DNA from: Rhodobacter capsulatus
Lineage (GTDB): Bacteria; Pseudomonadota; Alphaproteobacteria; Rhodobacterales; Rhodobacteraceae
Length of the DNA stretch: 64,000 nt
Direction: 5' to 3'
NCBI RefSeq assembly: GCF_005144475.1
Contig: NZ_SWJZ01000007.1
Location: forward strand, 1-64,000
In this document: in pieces, positions 55,531-64,000 of the stretch
Layout of the letters: each line of letters opens with the position of its first letter
Position numbering within the stretch: position 1 is the stretch's first letter
Notes under the pieces: generated by a model
Told to the model about the DNA's origin: nothing
The model's database searches: none
Seen by the model: the letters and a program-made list of their open reading frames with translations, nothing else
Translations under genes and position numbers: made by a program

Positions 55531-58293
55531 GTGAGCGACAGCGCCAGACCCGCCCCGGCCGACACCGGGGCGCACCTGCTTTTCGACCTGCCCGCCCTGA
55601 CCGCCCGGCTGGATGCCAGCCTGCAGGACGCCGACGCCCGCAACATCCGCGCCGAGACGGTCCGCTTCCTTCTGGCCGAGCGCGAGGCCGCCCTGCCGCG
55701 CATCATCGCCGATTTCGGCACCCATCCGCGCCGGGCCGGAGAGACCGTCGCCGCCTATGCTGCGATGACCGACGGGCTTGTCCGCGCCGTCTTTCACGTC
55801 GCCACCACCCGGCTGCATCCGCTGCAGGCGCCGACCGCGGCCGAAGGCCTCTCGGTCCTCGCCGTCGGCGGCTATGGCCGCGCCGAGATGGCGCCCTTTT
55901 CCGATGTCGATCTGCTGTTCCTGACGCCCTGGAAGATCACCCCCTGGGCGGAAAGCGTGATCGAGAGCATGCTTTACATGCTGTGGGATCTGAAGCTGAA
56001 GGTCGGCCATTCCTCGCGCACGGTGGAAGACTGCATCCGGCTGGGCCGCGAAGACATCACCATCCGCACCGCGCTTTTGGAAAACCGCTATCTCGATGGC
56101 GATGCGGCGCTGGCCGAGCGGCTGAACCAGACCCTGCGCAACGATCTGTTCAAGGGCACCGGCCCCCAGTTCATCGAGGCGAAACTGGCCGAGCGGTCGG
56201 AACGCCACCGCCGTCAGGGCGGGCAGCGCTATGTGCTGGAACCCAACGTCAAGGAGGGCAAGGGCGGTCTGCGCGATCTGCAGACGCTGTACTGGATCGC
56301 GAAATACCTGCACGGGGTCAATGACACCGCCGATCTGGTCGGCCTTGGCGTCTTCACCGCCGAGGAATATGCGGTCTTTCAGGAGGCCGAGGATTTCCTT
56401 TGGGCGGTGCGCTGCCATCTGCATCTGATCGCCAACCGCGCCTCGGACCAGCTCTCCTTCGACGCGCAGGTCGAGGTGGCGCGGCGCATGGGCTTTGCCG
56501 ATGCCGCGGGCCGTCGCGGCGTCGAGGTCTTCATGCAGCATTACTTCCGCCATGCGACCCGGGTGGGGGAGCTGACGCGGGTCTTCCTCACCGTGCTCGA
56601 GGCGCAGCATGCGAAACCGGCGCCGGTGCTGAAGCGGCTCTTTCGCCGCAAGAAACCGCTGAAAGCGCCGTTCCTTGACGATATTTCCCGCGTCAACGTC
56701 GCCGATACAAGGGCTTTTCTGGCCGATCCGCTGAACTTTCTGCGCATCTTCGAGGAAGCCCTGCGCACCAACATGCTGCTGCATCCCGATGCGATGCGGC
56801 TGATCGCGGCCAATCTGGACCGGATCGACGACCAGCTGCGCGACAGCCGCGAGGCCGCGCATATCTTCCTCGATCTGCTGCTCAAGCATGGCAACCCGGA
56901 ACGGGTGCTGCGGCGGATGAACGAGCTGGGTCTGCTGGCCGCCTATATCCCGGAATTCGAGCCGATCGTGGCGATGATGCAGTTCAACATGTATCACAGT
57001 TACACGGTGGACGAGCATACGATCCAGTGCATCTCGACGCTGGCGCAGATCGAACGGCGCGAGTTGAACGAGGAATTGCCGCTTTCGTCGCATATCCTCG
57101 ACGAGGGGGTGAACCGGCGCGTGCTTTATGTGGCGCTTTTGCTGCATGACATCGGCAAGGGTCGGCCCGAGGATCACTCGATCCTCGGCGCCCAGATCGC
57201 CCGCAAGGTGGCGCCGCGGCTGGGGCTTTCGCCCGAGGACTGCGAGACGGTCGAATGGCTGATCCGCCATCACCTTTTGATGTCGGACGTGGCGCAGAAA
57301 CGCGACCTGTCCGATCCGCGCACGATCCGCGATTTCGCCAAGCGGGTGAAGACGCGCAAGCGGCTGGATCTTTTGACCGTGCTGACCGTCTGCGACATTC
57401 GCGGCGTCGGGCCGAATGTCTGGAACAACTGGAAGGCGACGCTGCTGCGCCGGCTTTATTCCGACACCACCCGGGCGCTGGAACACGGGCTTGAGGCGGT
57501 GAACCGCGAGCAACGCTCGGACGCGGCGAAAAAGGCCCTGCGCGAGGCGTTGTCGGGCTGGGATCCGCGCGACATCCGCACCGAGCTGGCCCGGCATTAC
57601 GACCCCTATTGGCAGGGGCTGGGCACGGCCACGCAGGCGATCTTTGCCGAGATGCTGCGCGGCCTTGGCGATGATGAAATCCGCATCGACCTGCATCCCG
57701 ACCCCGATCACGATGCGACGCGGGCGGCCTTTGCGCTGTCCGATCACCCGGGGATCTTTTCGCGGCTGGCGGGGGCCTTGGCGCTGGTCGGCGCGAACGT
57801 CGTCGATGCGCGGACCTATACCTCGAAGGACGGCTATGCGACCGCCGTCTTCTGGGTGCAGGACAGCGAGGGCCACCCCTATGAGGCCGCGAAACTGCCG
57901 CGGCTTCGGGGCATGATCGAAAAGACGCTGAAGGGCGAGGTGGTGGCCCGCGACGCGCTGAAGGATCGCGACAAGATCAAGAAGCGCGAACGCGAATTCC
58001 GCTTTCCGACCCATATCACCTTCGACAACGAGGGCTCCGACATCTACACGATCGTCGAGGTCGACACCCGCGACCGGCCCGGGCTGCTGTACGATCTGAC
58101 CCGCGCGCTGGCCTCGTCGAACATCTATATCGCCTCGGCCGTGATCGCGACCTATGGCGCGCAGGTGGTCGACACCTTCTATGTCAAGGACATGTTCGGC
58201 CTGAAGCTGCATTCGGGGCAGCGACAGGAATCGCTGGAAAAACGGCTGCGCGACGCGATCATCCGCGGCGCCGAGCGGGCGGGGCAGGCATGA
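55531..58293 (+). CDS. glnD: bifunctional PII uridylyltransferase/uridylyl-removing enzyme
   Basis: This is a 920-residue sensor of glutamine that uridylylates and deuridylylates PII proteins. The nucleotidyltransferase motif VGGYGRAEMAPFSDVD is at about 112-127, the HD deuridylylation motif HDIGKGRPEDHS near 540, and two ACT domains (about 725-810 and 840-915) bind glutamine. Length matches the family. The start is a GTG at 55531; no in-frame ATG is nearby and the ribosome-binding site is weak. It overlaps murJ by four bases, a common alphaproteobacterial pair. Confidence 0.96.
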   Translation: MSDSARPAPADTGAHLLFDLPALTARLDASLQDADARNIRAETVRFLLAEREAALPRIIADFGTHPRRAGETVAAYAAMTDGLVRAVFHVATTRLHPLQAPTAAEGLSVLAVGGYGRAEMAPFSDVDLLFLTPWKITPWAESVIESMLYMLWDLKLKVGHSSRTVEDCIRLGREDITIRTALLENRYLDGDAALAERLNQTLRNDLFKGTGPQFIEAKLAERSERHRRQGGQRYVLEPNVKEGKGGLRDLQTLYWIAKYLHGVNDTADLVGLGVFTAEEYAVFQEAEDFLWAVRCHLHLIANRASDQLSFDAQVEVARRMGFADAAGRRGVEVFMQHYFRHATRVGELTRVFLTVLEAQHAKPAPVLKRLFRRKKPLKAPFLDDISRVNVADTRAFLADPLNFLRIFEEALRTNMLLHPDAMRLIAANLDRIDDQLRDSREAAHIFLDLLLKHGNPERVLRRMNELGLLAAYIPEFEPIVAMMQFNMYHSYTVDEHTIQCISTLAQIERRELNEELPLSSHILDEGVNRRVLYVALLLHDIGKGRPEDHSILGAQIARKVAPRLGLSPEDCETVEWLIRHHLLMSDVAQKRDLSDPRTIRDFAKRVKTRKRLDLLTVLTVCDIRGVGPNVWNNWKATLLRRLYSDTTRALEHGLEAVNREQRSDAAKKALREALSGWDPRDIRTELARHYDPYWQGLGTATQAIFAEMLRGLGDDEIRIDLHPDPDHDATRAAFALSDHPGIFSRLAGALALVGANVVDARTYTSKDGYATAVFWVQDSEGHPYEAAKLPRLRGMIEKTLKGEVVARDALKDRDKIKKREREFRFPTHITFDNEGSDIYTIVEVDTRDRPGLLYDLTRALASSNIYIASAVIATYGAQVVDTFYVKDMFGLKLHSGQRQESLEKRLRDAIIRGAERAGQA

Positions 58294-59837
58294 GCGGGCG
58301 GCTGCTGCGCAGCGTCGCGACGCTGGGAAGCTGGACGCTCGTCTCGCGTGTGGCCGGTTTTGCCCGTGACGTGCTGATGGCGGCTTACCTCGGCGCGGGG
58401 CCGGTGGCGGATGCCTTCAACATCGCATTCAAGCTTCCCAACATGTTCCGCAGGCTGTTTGCGGAAGGCGCCTTCAACCTCGCCTTCGTGCCGATCTATG
58501 CCAAGAAGCTCGAAAGCGGTGAAGATGCGGATGCGTTCGCGCAAAATGCATTCTGGGGGCTTGCGAGCTTCCTGACGCTCTTTGTCGTGATCGGCACCCT
58601 GGCGATGCCCTGGCTGGTCTGGGCGCTGGCCTCGGGCTTTGCAGGCGATGCACGGTTCGACATGGCGGTGGATTTCGGCCGCATCACCTTTTGCTACATC
58701 GGCTTCATCTCGCTTTTCGCGATGCTCTCGGGCCTGCTCAACGCCCATGGCCGCTTTGCCGAAAGCGGCTTCGTGCCGGTGCTGATGAACCTTGTCTTCA
58801 TCGCGGCGATGCTGCTGGCGCGGCAGATGGGCTGGGAGATGGGGCAGACGCTTGCCTGGACCGTGCCGATTACCGGCGTCGCGCAGCTTGGCTGGACGCT
58901 TTATGCGGCGCGTCGGCTCGGCTTCGTGCCGGGGCTACGTGTGCCGCGCCTCAACCCGGATTTTCGCCGCCTCCTCGTGCTTGCCGGGCCGGCCCTGCTT
59001 ACGGGCGGCGTGGTACAGATCAACCTGCTTGTCGGCTCGCAGGTCGCTTCGGGCACGGTGGGCGCGGTGTCCTGGCTTGGCTATGCCGACCGGCTTTACC
59101 AGTTGCCGCTTGGCGTCGTGGGCATCGCGATCGGCACGGTGCTGTTGCCGGTGCTCTCGCGTCATCTGCGCGCGGGCGAGGATGATCTGGCGCGCGACAG
59201 CTTCTCGCGCGGGGCAGAGATGGCCCTCTTTCTCACCCTGCCCGCCGCCGTGGCGCTGGTGGTGATCTCCACCCCGCTGATTTCGGTGCTCTATGACCGC
59301 GGCGCCTGGCGGCCCGAGGATACCGTGGCCACCGCCCTGGCGCTGGCCGCCTATGGCCTTGGCCTGCCCGCCTTCGTGCTGCAAAAGGTGCTGCAGCCGC
59401 TTTACTACGCGCGCGAGGATACCCGCCGCCCGTTCCACTATGCGCTGGTTTCGATGGGGGTGAACGCGGCTTTCGCCGTCGGCATGATGCCGGTGATGGG
59501 CTTTGTCGCCGCCGCCCTGGCCACCACGGTCTCGGGCTGGGTGATGGTCGGCCAGCTCTGGTGGGGGGCGCGGAAAATGGGCGATGCCGCCCGCCCCGAT
59601 GCCCGCTTCTGGCGCAGGCTGTGGCGGATCGGACTGGTCTCGGGCGTGATGGGCGTGCAGCTTTGGTTTACCGCCGATTGGCTTGCGCCGCAGCTGGCAC
59701 AGCCGGGCGGGGCCCGCTGGGGGGCGCTGGGCCTTCTGTGCGGCTCGGGCATCGCGCTTTACTTCGCGCTGGGCGCGGCGCTGGGCGCCTATGGTCTGGG
59801 GGAACTCAAGGGGATGCTGCGCCGCCGCCGGGGCTGA
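58290..59837 (+). CDS. murJ: lipid II flippase MurJ
   Basis: This is a 515-residue multidrug/oligosaccharidyl-lipid/polysaccharide superfamily membrane protein with about 14 helices, flipping lipid II across the inner membrane for peptidoglycan synthesis. The N-terminal LGSWTLVSRVAGFARDVLMAAYLGAG and FRRLFAEGAFNLAFVPIY motifs are characteristic. It overlaps glnD (ATGA). Its stop abuts the stop of the convergent rhomboid gene, forming TGATCA with no gap. Confidence 0.95.
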   Translation: MSGRLLRSVATLGSWTLVSRVAGFARDVLMAAYLGAGPVADAFNIAFKLPNMFRRLFAEGAFNLAFVPIYAKKLESGEDADAFAQNAFWGLASFLTLFVVIGTLAMPWLVWALASGFAGDARFDMAVDFGRITFCYIGFISLFAMLSGLLNAHGRFAESGFVPVLMNLVFIAAMLLARQMGWEMGQTLAWTVPITGVAQLGWTLYAARRLGFVPGLRVPRLNPDFRRLLVLAGPALLTGGVVQINLLVGSQVASGTVGAVSWLGYADRLYQLPLGVVGIAIGTVLLPVLSRHLRAGEDDLARDSFSRGAEMALFLTLPAAVALVVISTPLISVLYDRGAWRPEDTVATALALAAYGLGLPAFVLQKVLQPLYYAREDTRRPFHYALVSMGVNAAFAVGMMPVMGFVAAALATTVSGWVMVGQLWWGARKMGDAARPDARFWRRLWRIGLVSGVMGVQLWFTADWLAPQLAQPGGARWGALGLLCGSGIALYFALGAALGAYGLGELKGMLRRRRG

Positions 59838-60521
59838 TCAGCGCTTGCGCAGCTTGCGCAACAGGTGCCGCCAGCCGCCCGGGGCGACGAAGAAGCTGAT
59901 CAGGAACCCGGCGCCGAAGCCGGAAAATTCCGCGATCCAGTCCGGCCCGATGCCGAACAGCGCGCCAAAGACGATCTGGATCCCCGCCAGCATCCCGATC
60001 AGCGAAAACGCCCGCATCCGGGCCGGATTGCCCGGCCCCAGCCGCATCCACAGGATCCAGGTGAAGGCGCCGATCAGCCCGTAGGCCCCCGGATAGCCGC
60101 CGATCAGCATCATCTGGGTGAAGGGCAACAGCGCATAGACCAGCGCGCCGACCAGGGTCGATCCCAGAAACACCGCCGCGACGGCCCAGCCCGGAAACAC
60201 CTCGCCGACGAATTTGCCGATCGCCAGGACGAAGACCACCACCATCGCCGCATGGGTCAGGCTCAGATGGACAAAGGCATAGCTGACGAGCCGCGCCAGA
60301 TCCGGCAGCGACCAGAGCCCGATCTCGGCCATCTGGCGAAAGCCAACCGGATCGAAGCCAAGCTGACCCAGGATCGCCAGCCGCCACCCCATCGCCTGCG
60401 GCCCCAGGGCGCCCGTGCCGCCCAGCGCGAACAGGATTTCCGTCACGATGATCGGGGCTGACAGCAGCCAGACCACGGGGGGAAGCGGGTTCAGCGGTTG
60501 CTCGTCATGGCCGTGGTGCAT
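59838..60521 (-). CDS. rhomboid-fold membrane protein, catalytic residues missing
   Basis: This is a 227-residue protein with about six hydrophobic helices in rhomboid order. Helix 2 keeps a His pair (VHLSLTH, residues 85 and 90), but the catalytic Ser motif GxSG reads GGYPGAYG at 141-148 and the final catalytic His position (normally AHxxG) appears as AEFSGFG at about 197-203. It therefore looks like a pseudoprotease, perhaps a chaperone-like or degradation adaptor as in iRhoms and Derlins; that role is inference. It is divergent from trpS across 87 bp and converges on murJ. Confidence 0.8.
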   Translation of the reverse strand: MHHGHDEQPLNPLPPVVWLLSAPIIVTEILFALGGTGALGPQAMGWRLAILGQLGFDPVGFRQMAEIGLWSLPDLARLVSYAFVHLSLTHAAMVVVFVLAIGKFVGEVFPGWAVAAVFLGSTLVGALVYALLPFTQMMLIGGYPGAYGLIGAFTWILWMRLGPGNPARMRAFSLIGMLAGIQIVFGALFGIGPDWIAEFSGFGAGFLISFFVAPGGWRHLLRKLRKR

Positions 60522-60608
60522 TGTCCCTCCTTTGGGGGTGTCATTGACGCCCCGCGCCCTTTAGCGATAAGCGCAAGACATCCGAATTTCCAGCCCGGAG
60601 CGCCCGAG

Positions 60609-61661
60609 ATGTCCGAACAGTCGCAACCTACCCCCGAAGAGATCAACGCCAAGTTCACGCCGCGGATCTTTTCCGGCATCCAGCCCTCGGGCAACCTGAC
60701 GCTGGGCAATTATCTGGGCGCGCTCAAGCGCTTCGCCGAAAAGCAGGACGAGGGCATCGAGACGATCTATTGCCTGGTCGATCTGCATGCGATCACCGTC
60801 TGGCAAGATCCCGAGGCGCTGAAGAAACAGACCCGCGAGGCGGCGGCGGCCTTCATCGCCTCGGGCATCGACCCGGCGCGCTCGGTGCTGTTCAACCAAA
60901 GCCAGGTTTCGGGCCATGCGGAACTGGGCTGGCTTCTGAACTGTGTCGCGCGGATGGGCTGGATGAACCGCATGACGCAGTGGAAGGACAAGGCGGGCAA
61001 GAATGCGGAAAAGCAGTCGCTCGGGCTATTCGCATACCCGTCGCTGATGGCGGCCGACATTCTGCTTTATCACGCGACGATGGTGCCGGTGGGCGAGGAT
61101 CAAAAGCAACATGTGGAGCTGACCCGCGACATCGCCGCGAAGTTCAACCATGATTACGGCGTCGATTTCTTCCCGGCGCCCCTGCCGCTGATCGAGGGCG
61201 TCGCGACCCGGGTGATGAGCCTGCGCGATGGCAGCAAGAAGATGTCGAAATCGGATCCGTCCGATGCGAGCCGGATCAACCTGACCGACGATGCCGACAC
61301 GATCGCGAAGAAGTTCCGCAAGGCGGTGACCGATCCCGAGCCGCTGCCCGAGAGCCTTGAGGGCCTCGAGGGCCGGGCCGAGGCGCGCAACCTGGTGAAC
61401 ATCTATGCGGCGCTGGCCGACAAGACCCCCGCCGAGGTGGTGGCCGAATATGCCGGGCAGGGCTTCGGGGTGTTCAAACCGGCGCTGGCCGATCTGGCGG
61501 TGTCGAAGCTGGAACCGATCTCGACCGAGATGAGCCGGCTGATGAACGACCCGGCCGAGATCGACCGGATCCTGGGGCAGGGCGCCGCGAAGGCCGATGC
61601 GATCGCCCAGCCGATCCTGCAAAAGACGCTCGAAATCATGGGGATGATCCGCTCGCGATAA
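60609..61661 (+). CDS. trpS: tryptophanyl-tRNA synthetase
   Basis: This is a 350-residue class I aminoacyl-tRNA synthetase charging tRNA-Trp. The HIGH-like motif is in GNLTLGNY (about 28-35) and the KMSKS motif is at 211-215. The tryptophan-pocket region [15 protein letters not shown] is intact. The start at 60609 follows CCGGAG. A long inverted repeat lies just past the stop. Confidence 0.97.
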   Translation: MSEQSQPTPEEINAKFTPRIFSGIQPSGNLTLGNYLGALKRFAEKQDEGIETIYCLVDLHAITVWQDPEALKKQTREAAAAFIASGIDPARSVLFNQSQVSGHAELGWLLNCVARMGWMNRMTQWKDKAGKNAEKQSLGLFAYPSLMAADILLYHATMVPVGEDQKQHVELTRDIAAKFNHDYGVDFFPAPLPLIEGVATRVMSLRDGSKKMSKSDPSDASRINLTDDADTIAKKFRKAVTDPEPLPESLEGLEGRAEARNLVNIYAALADKTPAEVVAEYAGQGFGVFKPALADLAVSKLEPISTEMSRLMNDPAEIDRILGQGAAKADAIAQPILQKTLEIMGMIRSR

Positions 61662-61670
61662 GCGGCCAGG

Positions 61671-61791
61671 GCGGGGGCTCTGCCCCCGCACCCCCGGGAT
61701 ATTTGGAGCAAGATGAAAGGGATCGGTTTCATCTTGCCCCAAATATCCCGGGGGGTGAATGAGCGCAGCTCAGAGGGGGGCAGCGCCCCCC
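61671..61791. terminator. long inverted repeat, bidirectional terminator-like (family copy 3)
   Basis: Three hairpins are stacked between trpS and the MATE gene: GCGGGGGC-TCT-GCCCCCGC at 61671-61689, a long one at 61691-61754 in which CCCCCGGGATATTT...CAAGATGAAA pairs with TTTCATCTTG...AAATATCCCGGGGG, and GGGGGGC-AGC-GCCCCCC at 61775-61791. The last one is also the end of the MATE coding sequence. The layout matches copies at 13365 and 45610. Confidence 0.75.
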
Positions 61792-63095
61792 TGCGCCGGT
61801 GCGGCCTTCGCCTCGGCCCGGGGGTAAAGCCGCGCCATCGTCACGCCGCGGGCGAGGTTCAGCACCATCAGCGCCGCCCAGAGCCCGTGATTGCCGAAAG
61901 CCGGGATCAGCGCGCAGAGCGCGGCGATGTAGATCGCCACCGACAGCAGCATCGCGTTGCGCATCTCGCGCGTCAGCGTCGCGCCGATGAAGATGCCGTC
62001 GAACATCCAGGCGGCAATGCCAAGAAGCGGCGCCAGCCCCATCCAGGGCAGATAGGTCCGGGCGGTGTCCCGCACCTCGGGCGCGGTGGTCATCATGTCG
62101 ATGATCGCGCCGCCGAAGATCAGGAATACCGCCGAAAGCAGCGCCGCGCCCGCCACGCCCCATTGCGAGGCGACCACGGCGGCACGGCGCAACCGGGCCG
62201 GAGACCGCCCGCCCACCGCCTGTCCGACCAGGCTTTCCGCCGCGAAGGCGAAACCATCCAGCGCATAGGCGGTGAGGCTCAGAAACTGCAGCAGAACCTG
62301 ATTGGCGGCGAGGTTCACATCACCCTGACCCGCGCCCAGAAACAGGAAGGCGGTGAAGCTGCCCTGCAGGATCACCGAGCGGATCATGATGTCGCCGTTC
62401 ACCCGCGCCATCTGTTTCAGCGGCGCGGCGGCAAGGATCACCGCCCGGCTCAGTCCCGGCACAAGGGCCGGGCGGGCAAGCCAGAGCGCCAGCCCCAGCC
62501 CCGAAAGCTCCGCGATCAAGGTGGCTGCTGCCACCCCCTTGACCCCCCAGCCAAGGCCGAGGACGAACCACAGATCTAGCCCGACATTCAGCCCGTTCAT
62601 CAGAAGTTGCAGCGCCAGCACGGCGCGGGTGCGTTCGACCGCGATCAGCCAGCCGGTGAAAGCGTAAAGCGAGATCGTCGCGGGCGCCCCCCAGATCCGG
62701 ATCGACAGATAGTCGCGCGCCAGTGTCTCGACCTCGTCCGAGGCGGGGGCGATCTGAAAGGCGGCCCAGAGCATCGGCGCCTGCAGCGCGATCAGGCACA
62801 GGCCCGCAGTGAGCCCGATCCCGACGGCGCGGATCAGCCCGGCCGAGACTTCAAGAGTGTCGCCCTCGCCCTTGGCCTGCGCGACAAGGCCGGTCGTGCC
62901 CATGCGCAGAAAGCCGAAGATCCAGTAGACCGAGGCCAGCACCACCGCGCCGATGCCGACGGCACCGATCGGTGCGGCCTGTCCGATCTGGCCCACCACT
63001 GCCGTATCGACCGCGCCCAGAAGCGGCACGGTCGCATTCGAAATCACGATCGGCGCCGCGATGCGCAGCACCCGGCCGTGCGTGACCGGGGTCAT
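61770..63095 (-). CDS. MATE-family efflux transporter (DinF-like)
   Basis: This is a 441-residue multidrug and toxin extrusion protein with 12 hydrophobic helices, of the DinF branch. The N-terminal motif APIVISNATVPLLGAVDTAVVGQ is characteristic. The last residues (AQGGAAPL) are encoded by a dispersed GC-rich hairpin repeat, so the native C-terminus may have been extended. The start overlaps the upstream thioesterase stop (ATGA at 63092-63095). Confidence 0.92.
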   Translation of the reverse strand: MTPVTHGRVLRIAAPIVISNATVPLLGAVDTAVVGQIGQAAPIGAVGIGAVVLASVYWIFGFLRMGTTGLVAQAKGEGDTLEVSAGLIRAVGIGLTAGLCLIALQAPMLWAAFQIAPASDEVETLARDYLSIRIWGAPATISLYAFTGWLIAVERTRAVLALQLLMNGLNVGLDLWFVLGLGWGVKGVAAATLIAELSGLGLALWLARPALVPGLSRAVILAAAPLKQMARVNGDIMIRSVILQGSFTAFLFLGAGQGDVNLAANQVLLQFLSLTAYALDGFAFAAESLVGQAVGGRSPARLRRAAVVASQWGVAGAALLSAVFLIFGGAIIDMMTTAPEVRDTARTYLPWMGLAPLLGIAAWMFDGIFIGATLTREMRNAMLLSVAIYIAALCALIPAFGNHGLWAALMVLNLARGVTMARLYPRAEAKAAPAQGGAAPL

Positions 63096-63598
63096 TCCTC
63101 CCGGTCCGGCATCAGGAAATGCCCGGTCGCCTGGGCGAACAGCTTCGCGCGGTTGTCCTGCCAGGCCTCGACATGCACCGAGGCATAGCGCCGCCCGGAG
63201 CGGTTCACCCGCGCCCGCGCATAGGCGTCGCGCGGCAGGCCGGAGCGCAGGTAATCGACGGTGAAATCGATCGTCTTCGGCAGCCGCGGCAGGACCGGAT
63301 CGGGGGCGGAAAGATCGATCCGCCCGGCCTCCATGTCTTCCCAAAGCAGGGTCCAGGACAGTTCCATGATCGCCGACACCTCGAGGAAGGCCGCCGTCAC
63401 CCCGCCGTGAATCGCCGGAATGAACGGGTTGCCGATCAGCTTGTCGTCATAGGGCAGGACCGCGGTCAGCTCGTCGCCGCGGCGGTCGAATTCGATGCCG
63501 AGAAAGCGGATATAGGGCACGCCGGAGACCAGCGCGCGCAGGGCGGCATCGCGGCGGCCCTTGACCAGATGCACGGGTTCGGGTTTCGGACGGCTCAT
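63092..63598 (-). CDS. PaaI-type thioesterase
   Basis: This is a 168-residue hotdog-fold protein of the PaaI/YbgC-like group. The motif IHGGVTAAFLEVSAIMEL marks the active-site helix, followed by DFTVDYLRSGLP. It probably hydrolyses an acyl-CoA thioester, substrate unknown. It is the middle gene of three coupled by ATGA overlaps. Confidence 0.88.
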   Translation of the reverse strand: MSRPKPEPVHLVKGRRDAALRALVSGVPYIRFLGIEFDRRGDELTAVLPYDDKLIGNPFIPAIHGGVTAAFLEVSAIMELSWTLLWEDMEAGRIDLSAPDPVLPRLPKTIDFTVDYLRSGLPRDAYARARVNRSGRRYASVHVEAWQDNRAKLFAQATGHFLMPDREE

Positions 63599-64000
63599 TT
63601 TGCCCCCCCTTTCGGGCGTTCGACGGTAAAGGCGCCGGTGGCCGAGGCGACGGGCAGGCCCGCTTCCTCGTCATGGGCGGTTGCGCGCAAAAACGCCACG
63701 GTGCGGGTGATGTGATAGACCTCGGCCCGGGCGGTGATGCGCTGGCGCGGCGTCGCCGTACGCATGTAATCGATGCGCAGGTCGATCGTGGCGGTGCCTG
63801 CGGGCGCCTCGGGGTGGCTCATCACCGCGGCGCCGCAGCAGGTGTCGAGCAGCGCCGAGACCGCGCCGCCGTGAATGACCCCGGTGCGCGGATCGCCCAC
63901 CAGATCCTCGCGCCAGTCCATCGACAGTTCCGCCGCGCCGCCGCCGATCGCCTCAAGCCGCATCCCCAGGGCGCGGGCATGCGGGATCGCCTCGATGAAC
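63595..64000 (-). CDS. PaaI-type thioesterase (partial, start beyond window)
   Basis: This is the C-terminal part (about 134 residues visible) of a second hotdog-fold thioesterase, paralogous to the next gene. The motif IHGGAVSALLDTCCGAAVM and the strand TIDLRIDYMRTATP are typical. The reading frame stays open to the right edge, preceded by FIEAIPHARALGMRLEAI, so the start lies outside. It overlaps the next gene by four bases (ATGA at 63595-63598). Confidence 0.85.
   Translation of the reverse strand, partial: FIEAIPHARALGMRLEAIGGGAAELSMDWREDLVGDPRTGVIHGGAVSALLDTCCGAAVMSHPEAPAGTATIDLRIDYMRTATPRQRITARAEVYHITRTVAFLRATAHDEEAGLPVASATGAFTVERPKGGAK

Noticed and set aside
54235-58212. A 1325-codon open frame on the minus strand across glnD
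   Set aside because: It runs antisense to the well-supported glnD and lppC genes, has an Arg/Gln/His-rich composition typical of antisense reading of GC-rich genes, and shows no family motif.

Overview
The window is GC-rich chromosomal DNA from an alphaproteobacterium of the Rhodobacteraceae, most likely Rhodobacter and plausibly R. capsulatus. That placement is inferred from the protein sequences, the gene order (glnD-murJ, lppC/rsmI-yraN-gshB, rpoH-chaN-coaBC-dut) and CtrA- and FNR-type sites. No search was run. I found 54 supportable protein genes, one of them cut by the right edge. I saw no tRNA, rRNA, CRISPR array, phage, integrase or insertion sequence. This is mostly ordinary core chromosome, and I found no defence island or obvious cargo cluster.

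Layout. 0-6 kb: a DUF1178 protein, an SDR enzyme, a divergent LysR/EamA pair, and a divergent TetR/demethylase-type flavoprotein pair. 6-12 kb: a pyruvate-kinase-like protein lacking the usual C-terminal domain, aspartokinase (lysC), PtsP (nitrogen-PTS Enzyme I), and two tandem cysteine-rich DUF6455 proteins behind a good FNR-type promoter. 12-18 kb: an M48 lipoprotein protease, pantothenate synthesis (panB-panC), an L,D-transpeptidase and creatinase. 18-24.5 kb: an RND efflux pair, a lipoprotein preceded by a perfect TTAA-N7-TTAA (CtrA-type) site, a 60-residue membrane protein with an FNR-type promoter, cytochrome b561 and an esterase. 24.5-34 kb: glyA, nadK, a LuxO-like regulator with a hybrid kinase, and propionyl-CoA synthetase (prpE) behind a cluster of TTTGCAAA-like sites, downstream of malic enzyme (maeB). 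34-38 kb: a tightly coupled pyrimidine/deoxynucleoside salvage operon, cdd-deoA-deoB-upp. 38-45 kb: a SPOR-domain protein, a membrane protein resembling a dead M48 protease, an EamA transporter, a sulfotransferase, and an amino-acid ABC transporter without an ATPase. 45-49 kb: a block running rpoHII-chaN-coaBC-dut-moeB-like on the minus strand. 49-60 kb: a GST, comM, a lipase-like hydrolase, gshB, yraN, rsmI, lppC, glnD (PII uridylyltransferase) and murJ (lipid II flippase). 60-64 kb: a rhomboid-fold protein without catalytic residues, trpS, and a MATE pump coupled to two PaaI-type thioesterases.

Recurring structure. Many neighbouring genes share ATGA or TGATG stop/start overlaps, which implies translational coupling. 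Two families of dispersed intergenic repeats were found by eye. One is a GC-rich hairpin element of 109-133 bp (two copies, opposite orientation). The other is a long inverted repeat built on a CAAGA(A/T)GAAA arm (three full copies and one half copy) that sits at gene ends like a bidirectional terminator.

The most interesting leads are the FNR-type promoters in front of the DUF6455 pair and the 60-residue membrane protein, the LuxO-like phosphorelay whose sigma-54 contact loop reads GAFVGA, the two apparent pseudoproteases (rhomboid and M48 type), and the repeat families, one of which supplies the C-terminus of a MATE transporter.
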